Assembly: GCA_051653625.1 (NCBI GenBank)
Contig: JBOFWM010000105.1
Location: 1-33,910 of the forward strand
DNA length: 33,910 bases
Direction: 5' to 3'
Source of the DNA: SFDP01 sp051653625
GTDB lineage: Bacteria > Bacillota > Clostridia > Lachnospirales > Lachnospiraceae
Positions 14,122 to 23,342 of this stretch are shown piece after piece. Made by a program: the position numbers and the translations under genes. A model generated the notes under the pieces. It ran no database searches and was not told the origin of the DNA. It was given only the letters and a program-made list of their open reading frames with translations. Position 1 is the stretch's first letter; each line of letters begins with the position of its first letter.

Positions 14122-16275
14122 TTATTCTACTACAAATGCAAAATCAATGGTCTTGCTAAACTTGTCAGTATCTATTACTTTTACTTTTACTTTTTCTCCA
14201 AGTTTATAGGTTTTTCCTGTATTTTGTCCAACCATTTCATATTTTTGTTCATCAAAGGCAAAATAATCTCCCTCTATTTTCGAAACATGAATCATTCCCT
14301 CAATTGTATTTGGCAACTCTACATAAATTCCCCATTGCATCACTCCTGAAATGACTCCTTCAAATTCTTCCCCAATATGGCGTTCCATATATTCTACTTT
14401 TTTCAGTTTGATAGTTTCACGTTCTGATTCTTCTGCTCGACGTTCTAGTTTTGAAGTTTTTGTCGCCACCTCTGGTAAAATTTCTTTGAAATGTTCAATA
14501 CGCTCTTTATTCATTCGTCCACGTAATTGATGTTTAATAATTCTATGAATTTGTAAATCAGGATATCTTCTAATTGGTGATGTAAAATGGCTATAATATT
14601 CACAAGCTAATCCAAAATGCCCCGTTGCTTCAACACTATATTTTGCTTGTTTCATGCTACGAAGTGCAAGTCTTGAAATAAGCGCTTCTTCTTCACTTCC
14701 TTCAATCTTTCCAAGTAATTTTTGTATTTCTTTTGGATGCACTTCTTCTTTATCTACTTTTATGGAATATCCAAAGTTATAAATAAAGGTAGATAACTTT
14801 TGTATTTTTTCTGGATCTGGATTATCATGAGTACGGTATAAAAATGGCATTTCCATCCAATAAAAATGCTGTGCTACTGTTTCATTTGCAATCAACATAA
14901 ATTCTTCTATTAGTTTTGTTGCAACATTTCGATCATATGGTTTAATTGAAACCGGTTGTCCCTGCTCATCTAAAATCATTTTTGTTTCTGGAAAATCAAA
15001 ATCAATTGATCCTCTTTTTTTACGTTTTGCTCTTAGAACACTCGCTAGTTCTTCCATTTTTTCAAACATCGGAACAAACTGTGCATACTCATTTCTTACC
15101 TCTTCCTTTTTTTCTTCCAAAATTTCTTTAACTGCAGTATATGTCATTCTACGATCTACGCAAATAACAGATTCTACAATTTCATAGTCCTCTACTTTTC
15201 CCTTATCATTAATTGTCATAATTGCACTTAATGCAAGACGTTTTACTCCCTCATTTAGTGAACAGATTCCATTAGATAATTTATGTGGCAACATAGGAAT
15301 AACACGATCTACTAAATATACACTCGTTCCTCTTTTTAATGCTTCATGATCTAATGCAGATTTTTCTTGTACATAATTACTTACGTCTGCAATGTGAACC
15401 CCAAGTCGATACGCTCCATCTACCATTTCTAAACTAACAGCATCATCTAAATCTTTGGCATCTTCACCATCAATTGTCACCATTTGCAAATCACATAAAT
15501 CTCTTCGTCCAGAATAGTCTGTTTCTAAAACAACATCACTAATTTTTTCTACTTGATTCATCACTTTTTCTGGAAATTCAACCGGCAAATCAAAACCTCT
15601 TACAATGGCCATAATATCAACACCTGGATCGTTCACATGACCTAAAATTTCAATAATTTTTCCTTCTGGTTTTTTTCCATTTTTTCCATAATCTGTAATT
15701 TGAGCAACCACTTTATGACCACTTACTGCACCTTTTGAGCGTTCTAGAGGAATATACAAATCATTTGCAAGCTTTGCATTATCAGGAATGACAAATCCAA
15801 ATGTTTTATTTTTTTGAAAAGTTCCAACAATTTGATCCATTCCACGTTCTAAAATTTTTACTACTTTTGCTTCTTGACGCTTTCCACTTGCACCTTCTAA
15901 TAATGATACTTCTACTATATCTTTATGAAATGCTCCATTTACGTGATTTTCAGGAATATACAAATCATCACTTTGTCCTTCAATCTCTACAAACCCAAAC
16001 CCTTTACTATGACTAACAAAGGTACCAATTAAACTTTGTTGATTTTTCTCTACTTCTTTTTCAATAATAGGGGCAATCATATATCTCCCACGTTTTGTAA
16101 TAATTGCAATTTTTTCTCTTAAAAGCTCATCAAGTATAGCTTTTAATTCTCCTCTTTCACTTGATTCTACTCTTAAAAAAATCGCTAATTCTTTTTCTTT
16201 CATCGGAGCATACAATTCATCTTTTAATAAATCTATTATCATTTTTTTTCTATCTTTTTTATTTTTACTCTTCAT
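14122..16275 (-). CDS. rnr: Ribonuclease R
   Basis: 717 residues. An N-terminal winged-helix segment (about 1-70) precedes two cold-shock/OB domains (about 75-225). The RNB catalytic domain includes DGEDAKDLDDAVSLE with metal-binding aspartates, and a C-terminal S1 domain (about 635-715) closes the protein. The enzyme degrades structured RNA 3' to 5' and removes non-stop messages together with SmpB-tmRNA. It lies between secG and smpB on the same strand, with a terminator between secG and rnr. Confidence 0.97.
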   Translation of the reverse strand: MKSKNKKDRKKMIIDLLKDELYAPMKEKELAIFLRVESSERGELKAILDELLREKIAIITKRGRYMIAPIIEKEVEKNQQSLIGTFVSHSKGFGFVEIEGQSDDLYIPENHVNGAFHKDIVEVSLLEGASGKRQEAKVVKILERGMDQIVGTFQKNKTFGFVIPDNAKLANDLYIPLERSKGAVSGHKVVAQITDYGKNGKKPEGKIIEILGHVNDPGVDIMAIVRGFDLPVEFPEKVMNQVEKISDVVLETDYSGRRDLCDLQMVTIDGEDAKDLDDAVSLEMVDGAYRLGVHIADVSNYVQEKSALDHEALKRGTSVYLVDRVIPMLPHKLSNGICSLNEGVKRLALSAIMTINDKGKVEDYEIVESVICVDRRMTYTAVKEILEEKKEEVRNEYAQFVPMFEKMEELASVLRAKRKKRGSIDFDFPETKMILDEQGQPVSIKPYDRNVATKLIEEFMLIANETVAQHFYWMEMPFLYRTHDNPDPEKIQKLSTFIYNFGYSIKVDKEEVHPKEIQKLLGKIEGSEEEALISRLALRSMKQAKYSVEATGHFGLACEYYSHFTSPIRRYPDLQIHRIIKHQLRGRMNKERIEHFKEILPEVATKTSKLERRAEESERETIKLKKVEYMERHIGEEFEGVISGVMQWGIYVELPNTIEGMIHVSKIEGDYFAFDEQKYEMVGQNTGKTYKLGEKVKVKVIDTDKFSKTIDFAFVVE

Positions 16276-16302
16276 TCTTCACTTCCTTTCTGTTTCCAAA
16301 AA

Positions 16303-16332
16303 AAAACATTCTTGTATTTACAAGAATGTTTT
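16303..16332 (-). terminator. Terminator between secG and rnr
   Basis: Arms AAAACATTCTTGT (16303-16315) and ACAAGAATGTTTT (16320-16332) with a 4-base loop, followed on the minus strand by a long T tract. It limits read-through from secG into rnr. Confidence 0.85.
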
Positions 16333-16354
16333 AAAATCATCATCATTTGAAAAA

Positions 16355-16594
16355 CTAGAATCTACTAATATTCAAAATTGCAGCAAGCACAACGAACAAA
16401 ACTGCTAAGACCTTTGTAATCTTAACCATTTTTCCTTCCATTGAACGAGCTTTATTTTTTGTCCAAAACGATTCTGCTGCGCCTCCAATTGTTCCTAAAC
16501 CAGCTGATTTACCTTCTTGTGCTAAAACAAGCACTGTTAATGCTATACATATTACTATAAAAATGCATGTTAATGCAACTCTTAAAATATCCAT
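16355..16594 (-). CDS. secG: Preprotein translocase subunit SecG
   Basis: 79 residues, two membrane segments (about 4-24 and 57-76) joined by the conserved GGAAESFWTKNKARSMEG loop. This is the small SecYEG subunit that aids protein export. AGGAGG precedes the ATG at 16594. Confidence 0.95.
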   Translation of the reverse strand: MDILRVALTCIFIVICIALTVLVLAQEGKSAGLGTIGGAAESFWTKNKARSMEGKMVKITKVLAVLFVVLAAILNISRF

Positions 16595-16624
16595 CCCATT
16601 ATCCTCCTAATGTCATATAATAAC

Positions 16625-16653
16625 ATCCTATCATAAACATGTGTTCATTTCAA
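16625..16653 (-). promoter_or_regulatory. Sigma-A promoter of secG
   Basis: On the minus strand TTGAAA (16648-16653), a 17-base spacer and TAGGAT (16625-16630), in the gap after mtnN. Confidence 0.7.
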
Positions 16654-16660
16654 CTACTTT

Positions 16661-17359
16661 TTATAAAGCAACTATAAAATCTTCTACAAGTGCTGCTGAA
16701 TTAGCTGCTGCCTTTTTCTCAAAGGTAGGATAATCCATTTGTGCACTATCATCTGCTTTATCTGAAATAGCACGAATTACAACAAAAGGAATTTGATTTA
16801 AATAAGATGCATGAGCTATTGCTGCACCTTCCATCTCTGTACATTTCCCATCAAATATTGAAACAATTCTATTTTTCAAGTCTTTTTCTGCAACAAACTG
16901 ATCTCCTGTTACAATTCTTCCACAATGAAATGAAATATCTTTATTTACTTTTAGACAAGAAGTTTTTGCACATTCAATCATATGTTCATTTGCTTCAAAA
17001 GAAAAAGTATCCATTCCTGGAACTTGTCCAGCATCATAGCCAAAAGCTACTGCATCCATATCATGATATAGTAAATCTGTCGAAATAACAATATCTCCAA
17101 TATCAATTTGCGCATTTAAAGAACCTGCTATACCTGTATTAATTATATGTGTCACCTCAAATAAATCTACTAAAATTTGTACACATATTCCAGCATTTAC
17201 TTTTCCAATTCCACTTTTTACAATTACTACATCTACTCCATTTAATACACCTTCAAAAAATTTCATAGAAGCTTTTTCCACAATTTGTTTTACTTCCATT
17301 TTGTTTTTTAATGCTTCTACCTCTAATTCCATTGCTCCAATAATGCCTATTTTTTTCAT
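16661..17359 (-). CDS. mtnN: 5'-methylthioadenosine/S-adenosylhomocysteine nucleosidase
   Basis: 232 residues, family-typical. IGIIGAMELEVEAL carries the catalytic Glu12; NTGIAGSL, the Met-Glu pair in TEMEGAAIAHA and the acid Asp in AISDKADDS complete the site. It removes adenine from methylthioadenosine and S-adenosylhomocysteine, giving S-ribosylhomocysteine for LuxS. It follows luxS by 30 bases, so both steps are made from one message. Confidence 0.96.
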   Translation of the reverse strand: MKKIGIIGAMELEVEALKNKMEVKQIVEKASMKFFEGVLNGVDVVIVKSGIGKVNAGICVQILVDLFEVTHIINTGIAGSLNAQIDIGDIVISTDLLYHDMDAVAFGYDAGQVPGMDTFSFEANEHMIECAKTSCLKVNKDISFHCGRIVTGDQFVAEKDLKNRIVSIFDGKCTEMEGAAIAHASYLNQIPFVVIRAISDKADDSAQMDYPTFEKKAAANSAALVEDFIVAL

Positions 17360-17389
17360 CTACTTGTCCTTCCTATTTAATATCCAAAA

Positions 17390-17869
17390 TTAAACTGGAT
17401 AAATTAAACGTTCTTCTGTAATTGTATATAATACTTCATTTAAATATTTTTTTGCTAAATATTTTGCCATAGGCAAATTCATATCCAAATAATTGCCACA
17501 ATCTTTTGCACTTGCTCCTGGTATTTCCCCCTCAAATGATGCAACAAATTCAAATAATTCCACTAACAATGGAACGATATCACTAGAATCATATGCTCCA
17601 GCTAGAAGAAGATAAAATCCTGTTCTACACCCCATAGGTCCAAAATATATTATTTGTTCTTTATATTCAATATGATTTCTTAAAAAAGTGGCTGCTAAAT
17701 GCTCTAGTGCATGCATTTCAGCTGTATTCATAACAGGTTCTTCATTTGGTTTTGTCATCCTCAAATCGAAAGTTGTAATAACCTCACTTCCAACATTATC
17801 TTTTCTAGAAACATAAACTCCTGGCAATAATTTAATATGATCTATTGTAAAACTTGTAATTTTTTCCAT
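17390..17869 (-). CDS. luxS: S-ribosylhomocysteine lyase LuxS
   Basis: 159 residues. The zinc site is His53 and His57 in HALEH plus Cys124 in AKDCGNY; Glu56 and Cys81 (GPMGCRTGFY) are catalytic. It splits S-ribosylhomocysteine into homocysteine and DPD, the precursor of autoinducer-2. The pairing with mtnN completes the SAH detoxification cycle; a signalling role cannot be judged. It has its own promoter, whose -35 box overlaps the enolase stop codon. Confidence 0.97.
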   Translation of the reverse strand: MEKITSFTIDHIKLLPGVYVSRKDNVGSEVITTFDLRMTKPNEEPVMNTAEMHALEHLAATFLRNHIEYKEQIIYFGPMGCRTGFYLLLAGAYDSSDIVPLLVELFEFVASFEGEIPGASAKDCGNYLDMNLPMAKYLAKKYLNEVLYTITEERLIYPV

Positions 17870-17911
17870 AAATGCATGATTACCTTTCTTAAAAACAATT
17901 TTATAAGAAAA

Positions 17912-17940
17912 ACTGTAATCTACTTTACAAAAAATGTCAA
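17912..17940 (-). promoter_or_regulatory. Sigma-A promoter of luxS-mtnN
   Basis: On the minus strand TTGACA (17935-17940), a 17-base spacer and TACAGT (17912-17917). It overlaps the enolase stop at 17937-17939. Confidence 0.8.
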
Positions 17941-19217
17941 GAATTAATCCCTTTTAATTCTTCTTCTATTCTCAACAATTGATTGTATTTTGCAACACGA
18001 TCACTTCTACATGGTGCACCTGTTTTTATTTGTCCAGCATTTACAGCAACAGCAATATCCGCAATAATTGCATCTTCTGTTTCTCCAGAACGATGCGAAA
18101 TAACTGTTTTATATCCCTTTTTGTGGGCCAATTCTATTGTTTTAAATGCTTCCGTCAATGTTCCTATTTGATTTACCTTTACTAGAATCGCATTTGCTGC
18201 TTTACATTTAATGCCTTTCAATAACCGCTCTTCATTTGTTACAAACAAATCATCTCCTACTAATTGAATTTTACTTCCTAAAACTTTAGTAAGAACAGTC
18301 CATCCTTCAAAATCATCCTCATCTAATCCATCTTCTATAGAAAGAATTGGATACGTATTAACTAATTTTTCATAGTAAGCAACCATTTCATCACTTGTTC
18401 TATAAATATCTTTTCCTTCCATTTGGCTTTCTCCTGGGAAAAAATATTTTTGTTTTTTTGCATCATAAAGTTCACTAGCCGCTACATCCATAGCAAATTT
18501 TACTTCTTCACCTGGTATAAAACCAGCTCCCTTTACTGCTTGCATCAATAAATCTAACACCTCATATGCATCTTTTAAATCTGGTGCAAATCCACCTTCA
18601 TCCCCTACACCGGTACTAAGACCTCTTTCTTTGCAGATTTTTTTCAAATGATGATAAATTTCTGTTCCTATTTGAAGTGCTTCCTGAAAATTTTTCGCCT
18701 TGATTGGCATAATCATAAATTCTTGAAAATCTACTGTATTATCTGCATGTTTTCCACCATTCAAAATGTTCATCATAGGCATTGGTAATTGATACGATAA
18801 AAATCCACCTAAATATTGATAAAGAGGTAATCCCACCGCCTCGCTTGCAGCCTTTGCAACTGCCATAGATACAGCAAGTATTGCATTTGCACCAAGATTT
18901 GCTTTATTTTTTGTTCCATCTAATTCAATCATAATGCGATCTATGTCTTGCTGTCTTGTTGCATTTTGCCCAATTAAATGTTTTCTAATAATAGTATTTA
19001 TATGATGTACTGCTTTTGTAACTCCTAGTCCTAAATAACGCTCTTCCTTATCTCGCAGTTCTACTGCTTCAAATTTACCGGTACTTGCACCAGATGGTAC
19101 TGCTGCCCTTGCACAAAACATATCATTGATTATTACCTCTGCCTCCACAGTTGGATTTCCCCTAGAATCTAAGATTTCTCTTCCTCTTACTTGTGTGATA
19201 ATTGCTTCAATTCTCAT
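17937..19217 (-). CDS. eno: Enolase
   Basis: The ATG at 19217 is chosen: AAAGGAG lies 8 bases upstream and is itself part of the longer TTG-initiated frame from 19235. This gives 426 residues. Motifs are complete: LDSRGNPTVE, SGASTG, the metal-binding aspartate and glutamates in FAMDVAASE, LSIEDGLDEDD and LVGDDLFVTN, the catalytic Lys in ILVKVNQIGT and the SHRSGETED loop. It converts 2-phosphoglycerate to phosphoenolpyruvate. In many Clostridia it lies beside gpmI; here they are separated by the GntR-ABC operon and the DUF554 gene. Confidence 0.97.
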   Translation of the reverse strand: MRIEAIITQVRGREILDSRGNPTVEAEVIINDMFCARAAVPSGASTGKFEAVELRDKEERYLGLGVTKAVHHINTIIRKHLIGQNATRQQDIDRIMIELDGTKNKANLGANAILAVSMAVAKAASEAVGLPLYQYLGGFLSYQLPMPMMNILNGGKHADNTVDFQEFMIMPIKAKNFQEALQIGTEIYHHLKKICKERGLSTGVGDEGGFAPDLKDAYEVLDLLMQAVKGAGFIPGEEVKFAMDVAASELYDAKKQKYFFPGESQMEGKDIYRTSDEMVAYYEKLVNTYPILSIEDGLDEDDFEGWTVLTKVLGSKIQLVGDDLFVTNEERLLKGIKCKAANAILVKVNQIGTLTEAFKTIELAHKKGYKTVISHRSGETEDAIIADIAVAVNAGQIKTGAPCRSDRVAKYNQLLRIEEELKGINS

Positions 19218-19282
19218 AAAAAATACTCCTTTCAACTTTATACGTTAAAAAGAGTATTCCCAATTTTTATGCGTTCTTATAC

Positions 19283-21316
19283 TTAATATCTCGTATCTTC
19301 TATTACAAAAGAAGGAATGCGATCTTCTACAAAACAATAATAATATATCATTTCACTCTCTTTTCTTTTTACTATTATATCATATCCTATTTTTCTTTGT
19401 TGTGTAATATATCCTGTATAGGTCCAATCCTCTTTTACAAGATAAGGAAAAATTGCTTCTATCTCCTTTGTATCTTGATATACTTTTGTAATTTCATACT
19501 CACTATAATAGGCACCACCCGAAGCTTCTAAATTATAATTAGTAATAGTAATACTTTCTATTTCTTGTGCTAACAATCCTTGTATTTCTATTTCTAATTC
19601 CTCTAAGGCTTTTCGTGTATTTGCATAATTTTCATACACCTCACATTGCCATACATTTTTATAATTTGAAATTCCTTTTAAACTTACTCCATAGAAATTA
19701 ATTGTTCCTATAATATTACTCTCTAACATATCCGAATATGGATGTAATCTTACATCTTTCTCATAAGCTTCCCTTATTTTATTAAAATTTTCTTCTGCTA
19801 TCTGAATCGTATTATATCCATTATAATATTCCACGTTACTAATTTTATAGGTTTCTATAAACTCTTTATCAAGTACTTGGTATTGCAATTCTATATACTC
19901 TTTTGTTTGTGTTAATTTATCAATTACTGCAATTGCATTATCTTGATCCATTGTATACATTCTATAGGTTTTCTTATCATTTTTTTGAAAGCAAACGAAA
20001 ATAGAAATATATTTTTTTGAATTCTCCAAACTTCTATCTACTTTATCTCGTATCACATACTCTTCTAATACTTCATTCAAAAGATCATAGTCTGTAACAT
20101 GCAATGATTCTAACATCTTTTTAGATGGCTGTTTTTCAGTACCATCTTTTTCTATATAGTTATTATAGATATATCTATTATCAACATAGTAAGATACTTG
20201 ATCTAATTTTTCCAATTTCGGAAGATATGAATCATATCCAACAAGATCAAAAACAAAAATCAAATAAATTATTCCAACTGCTCCGCCAACAATTAAGATA
20301 TCTTTTTTTTGCAATAAACTACTTCGAAAATCAAATTCAAAAATACATTGAAACATCACATGTAAAATCAAAATAGTAAGAATCGCACCCACAATTCCAA
20401 ATACAATACTTTTTCCTGCTGTACTATATAAAAATAAAGAGCCACACAAGGATACTGGTATCATAATACATAACTTAATAATTCGTTTTGTCGCAGAAAA
20501 TGCCAACGCTTTTCCACATGCAAATGCAGAGCGTTTTGTATATAGTCCATAAGAAAAAACTAAAAAAAGAATGCTATATAATGCTAATTTTATACAAGTT
20601 TTTTCAATGGAAGTTTCATTAACATAATAAGATGTAAGTGTCACTATCGGCGAAAACAAGGTATATTCTTCATGAGATTCAAAATATGTATGAAAAAACT
20701 CCATTGACATCCAAAGAATCATGGAACGCACTAACCATTCGTATCCAAGAAATACACAAGTCCCTAAAAGAGAAATCAATGTATTTCCAGTTAACATAAT
20801 TGCAAATAATGTAATATGATATATTGCAAGAAAAAATAAAATTGTTAATACCATATTAATGGTAAATGCACGTAGATACGATGCTGTAAATGCATTATTT
20901 GCTGCTACTACAATAATACCTAATAAAGTATTCATGAAAAAAGGAACTGTAAAACATAATATGCCATTTTTGTAACGAGTAAAAAATCTTTTTTTTGTAG
21001 AAACAGGTTGACAATGGAAAAAATCAACTTGTACTTTATTATGTATATAAGCAAACGATTGGATTGCTACAAGTATAGCACATAATGCAACAAGGAACAG
21101 TTGTAGTGTATTATATCCTTGCATCATATTTAATGCTCTTTGTTCTAATTCAACTTGTTGCATTGCTTCTAATGCATACTGCATTCTTATATTATTCAAT
21201 TCAATAGAAAGAAACAATGGATAAAATAAGGTAAGAACAAATACGCTTCCCATTACCCAACTTGCTTGTTTAAGCAATTCATTTTTTTTAAGATAACATA
21301 AGTTTTTTGATATCAT
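19283..21316 (-). CDS. ABC exporter membrane subunit with large extracytoplasmic C-terminal part
   Basis: The ATG at 21316 (MISKNLCY) is chosen over a TTG at 21322, because GGAGG is 9 bases before the ATG but only 3 before the TTG. The protein has 677 residues. Roughly ten hydrophobic segments lie in the first 380 residues. A soluble region of about 290 residues follows a final membrane helix (IYLIFVFDLVGYD), with no known catalytic motif. This build is that of ABC-2-type permeases encoded with YtrA-type regulators in Firmicutes. The gene overlaps the ATPase gene by 29 bases, which suggests translational coupling. The substrate is unknown; related systems respond to cell-wall-active peptides. 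Confidence 0.85.
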   Translation of the reverse strand: MISKNLCYLKKNELLKQASWVMGSVFVLTLFYPLFLSIELNNIRMQYALEAMQQVELEQRALNMMQGYNTLQLFLVALCAILVAIQSFAYIHNKVQVDFFHCQPVSTKKRFFTRYKNGILCFTVPFFMNTLLGIIVVAANNAFTASYLRAFTINMVLTILFFLAIYHITLFAIMLTGNTLISLLGTCVFLGYEWLVRSMILWMSMEFFHTYFESHEEYTLFSPIVTLTSYYVNETSIEKTCIKLALYSILFLVFSYGLYTKRSAFACGKALAFSATKRIIKLCIMIPVSLCGSLFLYSTAGKSIVFGIVGAILTILILHVMFQCIFEFDFRSSLLQKKDILIVGGAVGIIYLIFVFDLVGYDSYLPKLEKLDQVSYYVDNRYIYNNYIEKDGTEKQPSKKMLESLHVTDYDLLNEVLEEYVIRDKVDRSLENSKKYISIFVCFQKNDKKTYRMYTMDQDNAIAVIDKLTQTKEYIELQYQVLDKEFIETYKISNVEYYNGYNTIQIAEENFNKIREAYEKDVRLHPYSDMLESNIIGTINFYGVSLKGISNYKNVWQCEVYENYANTRKALEELEIEIQGLLAQEIESITITNYNLEASGGAYYSEYEITKVYQDTKEIEAIFPYLVKEDWTYTGYITQQRKIGYDIIVKRKESEMIYYYCFVEDRIPSFVIEDTRY

Positions 21317-22199
21317 ATCCAACTACCTCCGTTTCGCTGATAAATATTTCTTCAAGAGACAATGGAAGAATTTCATAGAATAAAGACTGTAATGCTTTAA
21401 ATTCTACTTCTATTTTTTCTTGTTCTCCACGAATCGTTAACGTATATAAAGAGCCTCTTTTTTCATTTTTTATAATATCAAATTGTTGCATTACATACGT
21501 TAATTGTTCTTCTTCTTTTTCTTTAAATACAATTTGAATCTTATGAATATTACACTTCATTTCTTCTAAATCTTTTGACAATAAAACTCCACCTTTGTGA
21601 AGAAGACCTATATGATCACAGATATCCTCTAATTCTCTTAAATTATGAGATGCAATAATAGTCGTTAAATTTCTCTCTTCCATTTTTTTTGCCAAAATAC
21701 TTTTAATGCCCTGTCGCATCACAGGATCAAGACCATCAAACGTTTCATCACAAATCAAATATTTCGTATTTGAACAAATCCCTAATAAGATTGCCATCTG
21801 CTTTTTCATTCCTTTAGAAAAAGTAGAAATTTTTCGATTCTTTTCTAAATCAAACGAGTGCAAATACCTATAAAATTCTTCTTTATCAAATTCTGTATAA
21901 ATACTTGAAATATATCCTTCCATGTCTGCACCTGTTGAATTTGGAAAAAAATAGGGTTCTTCCGGAATAAAATAAAATGCTTGTTTTGACACCTCATCTT
22001 CATAAACTTCTCTTCCATCTACTAAAACCTCTCCTCTATCTTGTTTTAAAATCCCTGTTATCATTCGAAGAATAGTACTTTTTCCTGCCCCATTTGTTCC
22101 AATCATTCCAAATACAGTACCTTCTCTTATCTTTATGCTTACATCTTCTACTGCAACAATAGTATCAAACATTTTTCCAATATGATTTACTTCAATCAT
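21288..22199 (-). CDS. ABC exporter ATP-binding protein (YtrB-like)
   Basis: 303 residues. Walker A GTNGAGKST (about 33-41), a degenerate signature STFSKGMKKQM, Walker B YLICDETFDGLD and switch His in IIASHNLRELED. The C-terminal region matches drug/peptide exporter ATPases. Its start overlaps the GntR gene end by 8 bases. Confidence 0.92.
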   Translation of the reverse strand: MIEVNHIGKMFDTIVAVEDVSIKIREGTVFGMIGTNGAGKSTILRMITGILKQDRGEVLVDGREVYEDEVSKQAFYFIPEEPYFFPNSTGADMEGYISSIYTEFDKEEFYRYLHSFDLEKNRKISTFSKGMKKQMAILLGICSNTKYLICDETFDGLDPVMRQGIKSILAKKMEERNLTTIIASHNLRELEDICDHIGLLHKGGVLLSKDLEEMKCNIHKIQIVFKEKEEEQLTYVMQQFDIIKNEKRGSLYTLTIRGEQEKIEVEFKALQSLFYEILPLSLEEIFISETEVVGYDIKKLMLS

Positions 22200-22560
22200 G
22201 TGTTATTCCTCCCTTTTTAATAATCATAATCAGCATCTCCATTGTGTATCCAAGAAGTAGTCCCTCATCCACCATTTCTTTTACTTTCATTTCAAATAAT
22301 CGTTTCTTTTCATCAATGAAGTCTCCTTTTTTCGAAACAAAATTACCACGTCCTTTTATCGTATAAATAATTCCATCTTGCTCTAATTTTACATACGCTT
22401 TTTGAATGGTATTCGGATTTACTGATAGTTCTACTGCCAAGCTTCTAACAGACGGCATTTTCTCATCTTCTGACAATACGCCACAAAGAATCAATTGCGA
22501 TAATTTGTCCGCTATTTGTTCATATAGAGGTCTTGTATCTTTATAATCAATTAAAATCAT
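22192..22560 (-). CDS. GntR-family transcriptional regulator, YtrA subfamily
   Basis: 122 residues. An N-terminal winged helix-turn-helix (PLYEQIADKLSQLILCGVL...MPSVRSLAVELSVNPNTIQKAYVKLEQDG) is followed by only about 45 residues, as in YtrA-type repressors, which lack a large effector domain. It is the first gene of the exporter operon and probably represses it by binding the inverted repeats at 22587-22620. AAGGAG precedes the ATG. Confidence 0.92.
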   Translation of the reverse strand: MILIDYKDTRPLYEQIADKLSQLILCGVLSEDEKMPSVRSLAVELSVNPNTIQKAYVKLEQDGIIYTIKGRGNFVSKKGDFIDEKKRLFEMKVKEMVDEGLLLGYTMEMLIMIIKKGGITHD

Positions 22561-22586
22561 ATTTTTTTCTCCTTTCTCAATTCCTT

Positions 22587-22639
22587 AGTGTATTACTACT
22601 CTTAGTACATACTATACACTTTTGCATTCTATTTGTCAA
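22587..22639 (-). promoter_or_regulatory. Promoter and operator region of the GntR-ABC operon
   Basis: On the minus strand TTGACA (22634-22639), a 17-base spacer and TATAGT (22611-22616). AGTGTA (22587-22592) and TACACT (22615-22620) form an inverted repeat spanning the -10 box and start site. A second repeat, TAGTA-CA-TACTA (22603-22614), lies inside. AGTGTA/TACACT arms are like those reported for B. subtilis YtrA, although the 22-base spacing here is longer. Confidence 0.7.
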
Positions 22640-22647
22640 TTACATAC

Positions 22648-22682
22648 AAAAAAAGAACATTAACTTATTTAAATTAATGTTC
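22648..22682 (-). terminator. Terminator overlapping the end of the DUF554 gene
   Basis: Arms GAACATTAA (22655-22663) and TTAATGTTC (22674-22682) with seven T on the minus strand (22648-22654). The stop codon of the DUF554 gene lies in the loop. Confidence 0.8.
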
Positions 22683-23340
22683 CTAAAAATATTGGTATGA
22701 AAATTGCTGGTACAAAATTCATGATTCTTAATTTTGTAATTCCTATCATATTTAATGCAAGCCCTATAATTATAACAGAACCCACACAAGTCATTTCCGC
22801 AACTACCGTTTCCGTTAAAAAAGGAGAAATCCACTGTGCTAAAATTGTAATGGAACCTTGGTAAACAAATACAAATGCTGCCGCAAACATAACACCTATT
22901 CCTAATGTTGATGCAAAAATGATTGCAGCCACAAAATCTAACATAGACTTATTATAAAGCATTTCATGATTTCCAACTAATCCACTTTGCATGGAACCAA
23001 CAATTGCCATTGCTCCTACGCAAAAAAGTAAACTTGCTGTAACAAATCCTTCTGCTATAGAATCTTCCTTGTTAAAACGACCTTGAATATACTCACCAAA
23101 CGCATTTAGTCGACCTTCCAAATCAAGCATCTCACCAATCAATGCACCTGCTACCATGGAAATAATTAATATCATGGAATTCTCGCCTTTTAACGACCCA
23201 GTGATTCCAAGATACATGGTACAAAGTCCCAATCCTTTCATCAATGTATCTGAAATTTTTTCTGGAAATCCTTTTTTTAATAACATACCAATAGCAGCGC
23301 CTAAAAGCACTGCTATTGTGTTAACAATTGTTCCTAACAT
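22669..23340 (-). CDS. DUF554 family membrane protein (YqgA/YdfK-like)
   Basis: 223 residues, about six or seven membrane segments. The conserved MLGTIVNTIAVLLGAAIGMLL start and GAMAIVGSMQSGLVGNHEMLYNKSMLDFVAAIIFASTLG core match DUF554. The function is unknown; transport is suspected from the fold. Its ribosome binding site lies inside the gpmI end, 2 bases away, so it is probably co-transcribed with gpmI. Confidence 0.88.
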   Translation of the reverse strand: MLGTIVNTIAVLLGAAIGMLLKKGFPEKISDTLMKGLGLCTMYLGITGSLKGENSMILIISMVAGALIGEMLDLEGRLNAFGEYIQGRFNKEDSIAEGFVTASLLFCVGAMAIVGSMQSGLVGNHEMLYNKSMLDFVAAIIFASTLGIGVMFAAAFVFVYQGSITILAQWISPFLTETVVAEMTCVGSVIIIGLALNMIGITKLRIMNFVPAIFIPIFLGTLI

Positions 23341-23342
23341 AC

